A stretch of 64,000 bases of DNA from Sipunculus nudus (taxonomy: Eukaryota > Annelida > Sipuncula > Golfingiida > Sipunculidae). Of the stretch, positions 22,470-34,800 are shown piece by piece. The stretch's first letter is position 1, and the number at the start of each line of letters is the position of its first letter. The stretch covers positions 96,324,330 to 96,388,329 of the forward strand of contig CM049307.1 of the NCBI GenBank assembly GCA_026874595.1, given 5' to 3'. The notes under the pieces are model-generated. The model was not told the DNA's origin, searched no databases, and worked only from the letters and a program-made list of their open reading frames with translations. Position numbers and translations under genes: made by a program.

Positions 22470-22990
22470 AACCAAGTTGAACAGAATTCTCGACACTGCG
22501 CAAAGATCCACGGGCTCAGAGCGTCCAGCGCCCGACCCAAGTTACAACATCCACGGGTTAACGAAAGCAGTTCGACTACCCATCACTAAGAATGTACCAC
22601 TCAAATCGTTGACAGGGGAGAGCATTCTGACAGGACCAAACAGTTGGAACGATGGGCCAAGATCTGCACGAGAGCTGCACTCACAGAAAAACATGCTCAT
22701 TTAGGATGCGGCAGAGCAAATCCATGCAGGCATTTCCAGTCACTGAATGCTTGATGCAATGCCTACGAAAGAAAAGGGAGGTCAACAATGCCATTGACTC
22801 CCTAGCCTGCCGTACAGAAACGATCAACGCCGGCCAAACATCCCATCTATTCCGCCGCCTGCACGAACGGCTCTGCCTGTTTGAGAGGACGTAACTGTTC
22901 TCAAGGACATGCGTGACGCAAACATTTTCACTCTCTTCAAGAAAGAAGGCGACTTAAGTGACTGCAAGTCTGCAACAGCCACAGAGGAAC
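22470..22990 (+). pseudogene. Decayed LINE fragment, N-terminal reverse transcriptase region
   Basis: Broken frames give EVNNAIDSLACR at about 22780-22815 and DMRDANIFTLFKKEGDLSDC at about 22904-22960, the fingers region that precedes motif A in this LINE family. Stop codons and shifts interrupt it. It ends beside a G run near 23019. Confidence 0.65.
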
Positions 22991-23178
22991 GATAAAATAT
23001 AACGCCTTGACATTTCCGGGGGGGGGGGGGGCAAATTTTGCGACCTGGACCCCTTCCTTTCCGGACCAGACGACCTTTTTCTAATATTTTCTTTTAGTCT
23101 ACCTTGGTTTGACCCTCCCGTTTCCTAAATCCCTGATCCGCCCCTGTAACGTCCATGATTTACAATGTCATACAATAC

Positions 23179-23224
<46 letters not shown>

Positions 23225-24189
23225 CTATATCATTTAATTTCATATTTTGTTATATTACCTGCTTATGGTCAGAGAAATTAATGTGCGGATGATTATTTAT
23301 TAATAATGATATTTTCTAATGATCATTTGAGCTCGACAACTTGAAATAACAAAATAAACGATCTTTATTAGCATAAATTTATATTATCAGGTTAATAACA
23401 ACAGTAGGAATCAAGTTAAAATGTATGAAATAAAAAGAACTCGTTGATATTTTAATAAAGAATGGTGTCACATTTATTTCGGGAAGAATATTTAGCAATT
23501 ATGTGTGTTTTTATTGTGTGTTTTATTTAATTACTTTTTTCTCCTCACGTGATTAGACTGATCTTCCTGAGCTACGTCCATGTATAATCTCATCGCACTG
23601 TACACACTGAATAATTCATTATATTAAATATGACATAACTTGTTAATATTTACACAATATTTTCTATAAAATTCGATACTGATATTTTTTTATGATGATC
23701 TATATTTTTTTAATCATAGAACAATAAATATATCAAATAAAAAGTACCTTTATGAATAAAATTGGCTTTAAAATATCAGGAAGTTGACAGGGATAGGTTT
23801 TTTACAAATAAAATTTAACCTGCATACAATATGATATGCAAATTTATTTGATTTTTTTCTCTCTCTCTATGATGTATGCTTTAAATGTTGTGCATTGAAT
23901 AAATATTCAGTGATATGATATGTTCATGATATGTGACAAATTGAATTTGTAACATATATTATATGTGTATATATTTTCTTTTTCAAAAAGTTATTAAACT
24001 TTTGGTTACACTTTATTAATCCTCTAACTCTAAAAGAAGAATAAAACTAAACATTAAAACAACATAATATATGATTTATATATATAATATATTTGTGAAT
24101 TTTATGTCGAACAACTATAAGATTATTGATGAATATTAACCTTTCTCATATCCCTGACTAACAGGGTTTGGTACAATAGAAATTTTGTA
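22991..24189. other. AT-rich intergenic region with (AT)n microsatellite
   Basis: A G homopolymer lies at about 23019-23031 and a pure AT dinucleotide tract at about 23181-23222. The rest is strongly AT-rich with no coding signal. Confidence 0.6.
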
Positions 24190-24229
24190 TTGATTTATTT
24201 ATATATTTATGTCAAGAAAAACACTGTCC

Positions 24230-24355
24230 GAACGCATAGCTGCACGCGTTTTAGCATGTTTGTGAACTGTAAAAATCTGCATGCATATGTGCATGCACGC
24301 GTTTTATCATGTTTGTGGACTGTAGAAATATGTGTGCATGCACGCGTTTTAGTAA
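24230..24355 (+). repeat. Short tandem repeat upstream of the RPS19BP1-like gene
   Basis: Three imperfect units contain GCACGCGTTTTA followed by CATGTTTGTG-ACTGTA. It ends about 160 bases before the start codon of the next gene, in the likely promoter region. Confidence 0.6.
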
Positions 24356-24516
24356 CAAACCATTATCGCCCGCCTATATTCCTCTCATTATCGCTCAGTC
24401 AAATGGTTTCGTCAAGACGTCAACATCCTGAACGCTACGGACCGAAACGCCGGTTGATGAACGATTTACTTCTTGGACATTTGTTTTGATCTGATCAGTA
24501 ACAACGAAGTCGCGCC

Positions 24517-27500
24517 ATGTCAAAGGAACTTATCAAGAAAGCTCTAAATCTGTTTCAAGATGACCTGGAAACAAACGGTTTGTGGAACGTGGTTCTGAAC
24601 TAGTCTAGGGTATAGTCAAAGAGTATGGGCCTCAGTGTTGTAGTCTAGGGTTGGGACTTTCAGTCATGCTTTGGTGCAAGGCTGAGAAATATACATCGGG
24701 GGACCCGGGCCATACTCTCATTTTAGTTATGTACCCTTATAAACAACTTAAGTCATGCTTAGTGAGGAGCATGTTCGGAATCAGGTCTACGGCTAGCCCA
24801 TAGTTTTCGTGCTCTGTCCTTGCGCTTCGGTTCCTTCTGCTGAGAGAGCCCTAGTACGAGGTGTTTGGAAACTGGAGACATGCCACTGAACAAAAAAACA
24901 GTAATCTCCCAGCTAAAAATGTACAAACATATTTGTATCATATGGTAACATAGCATACCACTTTAAAATCGTCATGTCCATTAAACAGTTGAATCAGGTA
25001 GGTCTTGATTTCAAGCGGTTAAAACAAGCATGTCTGGATGGGATTTCCTTGGGGTCCCCCAACATAAAACGTCATACCCATTGTCAACCTCCAGCGCAGA
25101 GTCAAGATTTGTTGTTTTTATCCTTAACATTCATGATAAATTTCTTTATGGAGAATGATGCATCACATGCACCACCTGGTGATTGTCCCGACTTTAGGAA
25201 CATTGCTGTCAGGTCCAGGGAAGGTAAACTTTTAATGTGAGTACGGTTTAGACACTAAAGCAGGGGTTAAAACAGAATTACTTGTTCAGGCGAACACATG
25301 AACATCTTTTGCTCCCAAATGCAGTTCTATAAGTTTCCCTGTTACATACACAATATTTGATTTTATAGGAATATTTGCCCAGTACAGGATTTACATTCTC
25401 CAGTTTACTTGAACCTTTATATGCGGCGGGTATCCATGAAATGGATACATATGCCGTATTATAAAATGCAGTTATTCTTCACCTCCCTATGGCCCAACTA
25501 ATTGCATCCTATGTATCCTGGATACTAGGACTGAAAGGAGTACTCGAGTCTGGGTAATACTTAGCGAGTACTCGAGTCCAAAATTTGGACTCGAGTACTC
25601 GTGTATGTACATACATATCTTAATATTACTGCAAATTTACAGGCAGTCTGTAGGCCTATTTATTCATTATCGTAGCCTGGAATAGGGCTCTAAACATATG
25701 CTAGTCAAATTAACAGAGGTCTTGTAATGACATATATCTATTCCTTCGTTGGGATAAAGTTAAGCTGTCACGAAGTCAAATTTATGCATATTTTGCCTCC
25801 ATAAAGAAATGTCCGTTTTATCTTCACAGCATTGCCATGGTACTCGAGGCCGAGTTGGGTAATGCCTGTCGGGTACTCGAGTCCAAATTTTTGTACCCAT
25901 TTCAGCCCTACTGGATGCCATTGCATTAAAGGTGCCAGGATAATGCAAGAACACTAAACCCTTACCATTCAGAATCTCATATAAAATCAAATATTGTACT
26001 TACGAATGAAAAACAATATTGACAATATTAAGCTAAATTTCTCGGTCATTTGAATATCATTGTTTAAGAATGAAACAAGACTCACTTTTAGCACTTGAAC
26101 TGTCTCAGAATCTGAAACAATGACCTGCAGTACCTTTTCTCACAGAGACACACCATTGGCAGTTGATACATTGTAGCAAGTATTCCAAAGCGGCTGCCGG
26201 TCGTCTGTGGCTGGGGGAAAACCCAGAACAGATATTTTTCACAGCTGATCAGGCCAATATTCTTCTATTAGTTCTAATTGGCATTTAAAGTTGAAAAACA
26301 CTATTGATGTGATTTGTGATATGTTACACATATTTGATAGAAATATCTTTCTTCTATGATAGATAATATACTTTTAGCTGAAATATCAAAATTTTATCTT
26401 TAAGTGGAATGTCTCAAGTTCTCTCAAAGGATCTTCTAGGGCTCTCACACAACACAGTGTAAGGAGAGAGCTAGGACTATTGCCAAACTATGCCTGTCCT
26501 GTGCAGCAGCTGTGCTTGGAAATCAGAACATTTACTCGGGCAGTAGATAGCAATGACATGCAGTACTAGAATGGTTTGATCATAATTGTGATTTAATACG
26601 AAATTGTAGTGGTGTGCTGATTTTATTGATGATTGGTAATTTTCTTTCATAATCAATTAAAAATGATTATTTGTAGGGCAGGAAAGAATTCATAATCACA
26701 TTATTTTCATATACTAAAAAAGTTAAATCATGTCAGAGATATAAAAAGAACTGGACACAAAGTAGCAAATCACAGTAAATCTTAACCTGGTGCAGTGAAC
26801 AACAAGCAGGCAGTTACCACGACCTTTGTGTGTGATGTGCAAGTCAAACTGAATTAACTTGGTCAATATTTCTGGAATAATTCTTTACAGCAGATTACAT
26901 AATAATATAAAAGGTACATGAATTAAATAATAAATTTAAATCAGTTGTTGCTAATTTGTTTTCTTTCAATCATTGAAAGTGATTTTGTAATCAATTTCTA
27001 CATTTACTAAATTGTATCAATCCAATTTCAGATACATCAAAAAAGAAGAAAAAAGGAAAAATGCAGTCCATCAGCACAAACAAGAAGGGTGTGAAGAAGC
27101 AAAGACAGAGGCTGAAGCAGCAGAGACAGAGACAGCAACTGAGTCTGCAGAGCCAGAAGTTTAAACAGTTCCCAGGTACAGTTCAGGGTTCCCAGAATTC
27201 CCAGATACAAGTGATACCTATGTGTTCAACAAATAAGCTTCATTTAATTTAAATTCTTTATCCTAGAGGCATGTATCTAAGTTTTTTAAAAGTTTTCTGA
27301 CTCATGGATGTAAAGACTTTGGTTTGTTTTATATGTCAAGCAAACTCCTTGGCAGAACCGGCTTCTGTGGCTCAGGGGTAGAGCACAGGCCTCAAAGCCG
27401 GGAGATCGTGAGTTTGAATCTCAGCCAAGTCGATGCTCTGCAGGCTGAATGGGAAGGCCCTTGAGCACGGCCATGTTTCACTCACCGACGAGTGCTCCTT

Positions 27501-29234
27501 TGGGGGTTCCTTGGTGGCATGACCCTGCAATGGGGAAGATTACGCACCCAGGGCCTGCAGATGCAGAAGTCACCAGCCTGGTTGACACCAGGATATAAAC
27601 TATTTTAAAATATTTAAAAAAAACCTCCTTGGCAGAGGTTAAAGACCACATCACTTTGGTATCGATTAATTCTGTAAGAAAGTTAATGATTTTGTGTCAA
27701 GTATTAAAAAAATGCATAAAAACTGATGTGTACCCATTTATTTAATGGTTGCAATGTGCACACTGTGCTGATGGGGTCAGCCACAAGGACAGATCTGTAA
27801 GACTGTTGAGCATCTGCACATCTGACAGTCCACATGATCACATGGGAGTCAACACTTTAAAATGACGTCATTCTTATTATTATACTAAAGAAACTGTGAG
27901 ACTTTCTTTTGTAGAAATTTTTTCCTTGTCTGATCCACAAAAAAAGGGAGCAGCGAATAAGCAGAAAACAAAAAAAAAAAACAAATCTTTTTGGTATGGC
28001 CTTTATCAAATTTTGTATATATACACTTTAACATGTTGGAGATCACATATATTTAACTGATTCAAGTCATGTTTAAATGTAAATTCTCCCTTCTTTTTAG
28101 CTAGAAAACATAGAGAGGAAACAGACAACACAGATGACAACATTCAGTGTCTACTAAGGTTTTCTAACAACAAATCTTCAGAAGTTATGACCAAAGTAAG
28201 TAAACCAGAAATATGAAAAAAAAAAAATAATGAAATAAAAGAAGAAAATTGCTGTCTGAAAATTGTGAGAAATTTTTTTTCAGCTTTGTGATGAAAAAAT
28301 CTCTTTGGATGTTTTCTATAATAACAGAACAAATTTCATTTTATATTCTAAGTCAGATAAAATTTGGTTTATACTAGCATATTAATTTTTATTTAGCTGG
28401 GTAATTTCTTGTTTGGTCTGTATGTATTTACATACATAGTAAGTACAGGCTCTATATCAAGGTATTACCAGCTAGTTTTCATAAAGGTCATTCAGGGGGA
28501 CATGTTCATGCTTACTAATTCATCTGTGTATGATCATTGAATTTGCACATGTTCATTGTATATGCATGACATTGTCACTGATTATGCATGGTATGTTGAG
28601 CTGATGGCAATTTGCTGCAGTTGGAACTCTCCCTCTTTTGTTTATGGTAAGCATCCAGAATGAAAATAAAATTTTAATCATGTCTTGATGGTTTTCTTTA
28701 GAGAGGGATCAAATAATTGTTTAGAGATTTATGTATAAATACTTTTAGCAAATGTTTTCCCTAATATGCTCTTCTTACAATGAAGTCATGTACCTTTCTT
28801 TGCTTTTCTTGTATTTTCAATTTGATTAAAATGGCCTCACATCATGTACACTTTTTAACTGTAAACACAGGTGGTTCCAAATGCAGCATCAATGACCATT
28901 GCTAATTAAACTAAAATACTTAAAAAGTTGTTTTTTAGAATGAACACCAGATGGTGCTACTGAATGGGTGCTGAATTTCTTGAAATAGTTATGATTGTAT
29001 TTCAAAGTATCACATTTTAGAACCACCTTGGTTCAGTAACATAGACAATTAATGGTAAAGGAAACAAATCTTTCCACTATATTGTCCTTTCATTTCCTGC
29101 AGATTCTGGATCATCATAAAGGACGACTTGCCAAAAACCGACCAGAGAAACCAGTCAAAGAAGAGCCTAAATCCATATTTTGTGACACAGATTTTGATAA
29201 ATTTGAGGAAGAATATAATTTTGAAGATTTCTAA
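24517..29234 (+). CDS. RPS19BP1: AROS / RPS19BP1 homologue (active regulator of SIRT1)
   Basis: Small nucleolar-type basic protein; in vertebrates it binds ribosomal protein S19 and modulates SIRT1. Exons: 24517-24577 (MSKELIKKALNLFQDDLE, like the vertebrate N-terminus), 27032-27175 (very basic, KKQRQRLKQQRQRQQ), 27915-27993, 28101-28195, 29103-29234 (ends TAA). The last two exons align with the conserved C-terminus: hydrophobic CLLRFSNNKSSEVMTKIL, then KGRLAKNRPEKPVKEEPKS and the acidic/aromatic tail IFCDTDFDKFEEEYNF. AATAAA follows at 29270-29275. Oddity: with the obvious splice sites the junction between 27915-27993 and 28101-28195 is out of phase by one base. A 12-A homopolymer near 27970-27981, or another donor in exon 2 after ATACAA (27211), could account for it. 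The first donor (G|GTTTGT) is weak. Identity rests mainly on both protein ends. Confidence 0.75.
24578..25525 (+). other. Intron 1 of RPS19BP1-like gene, no second gene
   Basis: A reading frame at 24974-25240 has no homology I recognise and no matching splice phase, so it is treated as intronic. Confidence 0.45.
25526..25910. mobile_element. hAT-type foldback MITE
   Basis: The ends are inverted, TAGGACTGAAA at 25526 and TTTCAGCCCTA ending at 25910, and are flanked by an 8-bp duplication CTGGATAC / CTGGATGC (25518-25525 and 25911-25918, one mismatch). Eight-bp duplications are the hAT signature. Inside is a perfect palindrome with 18-bp arms, CGAGTACTCGAGTCCAAA and its complement, at 25565-25601. 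The interior has no transposase. Confidence 0.82.
25911..27031 (+). other. Intron 1 remainder
   Basis: AT-rich, with no gene or RNA seen. It ends in TCCAATTTCAG, the acceptor of exon 2. Confidence 0.45.
27357..27624 (+). mobile_element. tRNA-derived SINE
   Basis: TGGCTCAGGGGTAGAGCA (A-box region) and GAGTTTGAATCTC (B box) are spaced as in a tRNA. A non-tRNA body and an A/T-rich tail (AAAATATTTAAAAAAAA) follow. A 12-bp direct duplication CTCCTTGGCAGA flanks it (27345-27356 and 27625-27636), proving retroposition. It sits in intron 2 of the RPS19BP1-like gene in the same orientation. Confidence 0.88.
28196..29102 (+). other. Intron 4 of RPS19BP1-like gene
   Basis: AT-rich with no repeat recognised. 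It starts GTAAGTAAA and ends CATTTCCTGCAG. Confidence 0.6.
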
Positions 29235-29439
29235 TAATCACAATGTATTTATCTGTCTGTCATTTTGTAAATAAAGTCATCACATAAATGGTTTCTGTTC
29301 TGAGCTTCCTTTAGGCATAATATCATCATTAAAATCTCATGCCAGTTCTAAGTAACATAAAGCTTTATAATCCTGTCAGATATGAAAATGTGGTCAGTAA
29401 ATTCAGCTGTAATATACCAGAGAATCATGGGGTAAGACA

Positions 29440-30290
29440 TCAGGGAAAAGACATAGCCTTGAAGGGAAGTGATGGACATCAGGGGACATAGGACATAGCC
29501 ATGTAGGGAAGTATTGGACATCAGGGGGACATAGGACATAGCCTTATAGGGAAGTGGACATCAGGGGGACATAGGACATAGCCTTATAGGAAAGTGATGG
29601 ACATCAGGGGACATAGGACATAGCCATGTAGGGAAGTATTGGACATCAGGGGACATAGGACATAGCCTTATAGGGAAGTGATGGACATCAGGGGACATAA
29701 GACACAGCCTTATAGGAAAGTGATGGACATCAGGGGGACATAGGACATAGCCTTATAGGAAAGTGATGGACATGGGACATAGCCTTATAGGGAAGTGATG
29801 GACATCAGGGGACATAGGACATAGCCTTATAGGAAAGTGATGGACATCAGGGGGACATAGGACATAGCCTTATAGGGAAGTGATAGACATCAGGGACATA
29901 GGACATAGCCTTATAGGGAAGTGATGGACATCAGGGGGGACATAGGCTTATAGGAAAGTGATGGACATCAGGGGACATAGGACATAGCCTTATAGGAAAG
30001 TGATGGACATCAGGGGACATAGGACATGGTCTTGTAGGGAAGTGATGGACATCAAGGGATAAGGACATGACCTTGTAAGTTGTAAGGAAGTGTTTGACAT
30101 CCGGGAGGGGGGGGGGGGACAGGACATGGCCTTGTAGGGAAGTGATGGACATCAGGGGACATAGGACATAGCCTTGTAGGAAAGTGTTGGACATCAAGGG
30201 ACATAGGACATAGCCTTGTAAGGAAGCACTGGACACTGGGGGGGGGGGGGGGGGTAAGAGCATGGCCCTCCAGGGAACATGTTGGACATC
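29440..30290. repeat. Minisatellite, unit about 42-47 bp
   Basis: About 18-20 units of GGACATAGCCTTATAGG, then GAAGTGATGGACATCAG, then a G run of variable length. Variation is mostly in the G run (GGGG to more than ten) and in GGGAAG versus GGAAAG. The array lies just past the polyadenylation site of the RPS19BP1-like gene and before the COPS3 3' end. Confidence 0.95.
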
Positions 30291-31859
30291 ATAGCATTAC
30301 ATTGATCTCCACAACAGCAGCAAAAGGAAATAGTGAAAATGTGGAATCCAAAAAGACTTCAAAATAATGCACGAATCTTAGACAAGGTTATAAAACCACC
30401 TCCATCCTCGTATAATTGACCAAGTTATGGATTGGTCCTAAACAATAGGCTCCCCCCCCCCCCCCCATTTGATTTCAACCCATCTTTCTAACCAACTTTT
30501 ATAAGATTGGTTTCCCCCATTACTGTTAAGTCTGTAACTTTTTGAAAAAATCTGGAGGATAAGAGGGCATAATCATAATACTGATGCATTTTCACTGAAA
30601 CATTAAAATCTGTATTACTAAGCCATAGCTGCTATATATGATTTCATACACCAAAACAGAAGTAGTGTATCACACATACAACTCTTTCAGTATCAGACAC
30701 CCATGTTTAACTCGTCCATAATTAAACAACAAACCACATTTTCTTTCAAAATACATATTTTATCATGTCACATATAAGCATCTTTCAGTTGAACAAGAAA
30801 TTGAGCGAGGCACCCATCAAGCCTTGATAATTACTATGGCTGTATGAACTTGAGGTGGCTACTGAACAGAAGGAATGCTGACATAAACGTCCTTTTCCAC
30901 ATACAATTATAAATGTATAATGGCTTCTGACACAGTCCATGTACTTCTTATATAACCCCTCTGATCTTGCAATAACTCTTTTGCGTAAATCAAAAGTTCT
31001 GCTGATTTCCTACATAAAGTACTATATCCTGATATTTACCATAAAGTATCAAGTATATGCCAGAAAATTTGTTCCAACTTTTACACATGCCTAGGAATTT
31101 TGCAATGATCTGCTGGTAAACAATGATGGAACGGTCTGACAAATTGCCTGTTAACAGAGGTCAATGACAACTGCTCTGGCATCGACTGACATATGGTTAG
31201 CTCATACACAGGACAGGACTTCCTCATGATCCTGAGGGCCAAACAAAAATTGTCCATGTTCTTCTTATAAGGTTTATACTTGACACTTTACAGTAATTGG
31301 ATCCTCACAGTAACATATACAAATACCATCTTTAAACCCTTGCCTACAAGTTTTAGAATACCTGACAGATCTGCAGATCACTTGTAGGTAACTTAATATA
31401 TTTTCTTTACATTTACAACTGCATGATGTTTTAAAAATGTAGAATGTGCTGATTGCAACAATGATCTAATCCTGTCTCTGAGAAGATTGTTTAATAGCCC
31501 TGTGCAATAACCTTAGCTTAACATTTAAAGACAGTCCTCACTGTAATTTCCTAACATGTAAAAATCTGTTATACTGTTCAACTGTGGGGGGGTGGGCACT
31601 AACCTTTTATACTAGTCACTGGGGAGCACAAACCCTCTGGGTCACTGTGTTAATTTAGCAATAGAACTCCCGAGTCCACATCTTTACCACAAAGTAAAGT
31701 AATATCACAGGTACACACATCTGCCTTCAGAAATTATCAACCATTCCACCAGTTACTGATCAATGTTTGATTCAGATGGACTGATATTACAGACGCTGAC
31801 AGCTGTCTGGTTGGATATGGGATGCATGAAAACTTGGCCTTGGATTCTAATTTTCTGTC
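30291..31859 (-). other. Region between convergent genes, probable COPS3 3' UTR
   Basis: No coding sequence seen. C runs occur near 30454. On the minus strand an ATTAAA variant polyadenylation signal lies at 31490-31495, about 365 bases past the COPS3 stop; no AATAAA was noticed closer. Confidence 0.4.
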
Positions 31860-34800
31860 TCACATCGCATAGCCACCTTTAGAACTTCCCTGTAGGTCTT
31901 CGTCATGGAGTCCAGAGTTCTGAAATTAAAAATTACAAAAGTTTGTTATAGTAGAGTAATATCAGACACTTGCTGAAACATCATAATGTATTCTTACTGG
32001 TGACCTTCAACAGCATTCCTGTCATTTGCTGTTCCTCATGCAACATGGGACACAAAAACTAAGAAGTTGGGGAAACACAAGAATAAAACTGTGCAGGAAT
32101 GACAGGTTTCTCCACAAATGTAATTAAATTCTAATAGCACACTTTTATCTAAAGACTTCATTTTTGTATCTATATATTTAAAAAAAATACTAATTTTATG
32201 AGATAAAGTCACAGAAGGTCATTCTGTATGGTGCGATACAGGTCAAAAGTGTTAGGCTGGTACCTTGTGCATTTTGTGACAGAATTTGATAAGATGGGCC
32301 CCACAATGTTTATGGGGGAAAACAAGCAATTAACTTACCCTTTGTACATACTGTGGGTTGACTGCCATCTCTCTGTCCATCTCTTTTAACTTCTCATTCA
32401 GCTGCATGCATTTCTTCATCTATTGAAGATATAAAGAGATCTACCATTATTTTAAAAAGTTTAAAATATTCATGACTGCTGATTTGTAACATATCAACAT
32501 GTTCAGAAGATGCAATATTAGGGTGCACTGGATGAAGGAAACCAGTTAAACAAGACAAAGGTATACCCTGTGTTAGAGAAAATGAAAAATATATATAACA
32601 TGGTGCCTTGGCACCATATAACATATATATAACATGGTGCCTTAAAGACCAAAAAGTTAAATTGGTTGATGTTCTCCGACACCAGGTGACACTAGTTAAT
32701 TGACTGATTAATAGATGCCTCTTCCAGTTCATTCATGAGGCTAGCATTTGAACAAGTGACCTATGGGTTGTGATGCTCAGCTGACTGGGAAATATTCGCA
32801 AAAGGAAATTTTATCATCTGAATGGTAGTATATACCCATTCAACTGAAGCATCAAACAGATTAACCAACAGGCCAAGATTGTGTCTGTATTTATATATCT
32901 CAAAAATAGAGAAAAATTGCGTAAACTTTAAAAAAAAAATACAGGTGGCTCCACCAGTCTGCAGAAACTAATAAAAACACTTAATGGTTAATATCCATGC
33001 AAAAATCATGATGATCTCTGCATTAGCTGTTCAGATACTTCAGCTTTTGTATCAAATTTTCCATTATTCTGAGGGATACTTTGGAGTCCTATAGCTTGAA
33101 GGATATGGGAAACAGAGACCTAATTTCAGGTTTCCACATACACTTTCCATGGGTCTCCTTGCATGACAAGAATGAAGATTCTGGGTCCTGTTGTTACAAT
33201 TTGTGGCACTTTAACATATAAGAGCAACCTTAAAGGTCTCCAAAATAGAGAAAAAAATTCGAAAAATTGAATAAAATATAGGTGGCACCAACAGTCTGCA
33301 GAAACTGATGAAACACTCCATAATCAATATCCATGCAAAGAATCATGGTGATCTCTGCATCAGTTGTTCAGATACTTCAGCTTTTGTATCAAATTGTCCA
33401 TTATTCTGAGGGATACTTCAGAGTCCTATAGCTTGAAGGATATGGGAAACAAAGACCTAATTTCAGGTTTCCACAGACACTTTTCATGGGCCTCCTTGCA
33501 TGACAAGAATGAAGATTCTAGGTCCAGTTGTTACGATTTGTACCCTGTTGACAGATAACCACATCTTAAAAGGTCTCAAAAACAGAGAAAAAAATTTCCT
33601 AAAAATTTGAAAAAAAAAAATAGAGGTGGCACACCCAGTCTGCAGGAACCGATTGAACACCTCATGATCAATATGTATGCCAAAAATCATGGCCATCAGT
33701 GTTGTAGTTATTGAGTTACTGCAGTATTTGTATCAAATTTTTCATTATTCTGAGCTGTACTTTGGAGTGCCATAGCTCAAAGGAGATGGGTAACAGAGAC
33801 CTAATTTCAGGTTTCCATGGAGACTTTTCATGGGTCTCCCCGTGTGTCAAGCATGAAGATTCTAGGTCCAGTCTTTACAATTTGTACCCTGTTGACAGAT
33901 AACTACATCCATAAAGGTCTCAAAAATAGAGAAAAAAAATTGTAAAAATTTGAAAAAATACAGGTGGTGCCACCAGTCTGCAGTAAATGATGGAACACCT
34001 CATGATCAATATGTATGCCAAAAATCATGACCATCAGTGTTGTAGTTATTGAGATGTTGCAGTTTGTTTATGTCAAATTTTCCATTATTCTGGGGGTAAT
34101 TGGGAGCCCCACAGCTCAAAGGAATTGGGAAACGGAGACCTTATTTCAGGTTTCCATGGAGACTTTATAGGTCTCTCACTGTGTCAAGAATGAAGATTCT
34201 AGGTCCAGTCTCTACGATTTTTTTCTCCATTAACAGATGTTCACATTTTTAAAAGTCTCAAAAATAGAGAAAACAATTCGTAAAAAAATATAGGTGGCGC
34301 CACCAGTCTGCAGAAACTGATGAAACATCTGATGATCAATATATAATGCCAAAAATAATGACCATCAGTGATGTAGGTAATGAGATATTGAAATTTTTTT
34401 TTGAAATTTTTACTATTCTGGGTGATGTTTTTGGGCCCCATAGCTCGAAGGATATGGGATCCAGAGACCTAATTTCTGGTTTCCATGGAGACTTTGCATA
34501 GGTCTCTCAGTGTGTCAAGTATCATGATTCTAGGTCCAGTCTTTACAATTTGTGCCCTGTTAACAGATGTTCACATTTTTAAAGGTCTCAAAAATAGAGA
34601 AAAAAATTCGTAAAAAATCGAAAAATACAGGTGGCGCCACCAGTCTGCAAAAACTGATGAAACATCTGATGATCAATATATAATGCCAAAAATAATGACC
34701 GTCAGTGATGTAGGTAATGAGATACTGAAATTTTTTTTTTTAATTTTTGACTATTCTGGGTGATGTTTTCTGGCCCTATAGCTCGAAGGATATGGGATCC

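Noticed and set aside
24974-25240. Extra exon of the RPS19BP1-like gene (88-codon frame)
   Set aside because: No similarity to the family, and its position and phase do not improve the gene model.
27357-27430. Functional tRNA gene
   Set aside because: The tRNA-like head is followed by a SINE body, A-rich tail and target duplication.
29931-30263. 110-codon proline/serine-rich repeat protein
   Set aside because: It is a translation of the minisatellite; the frame exists only because the unit lacks stops there.
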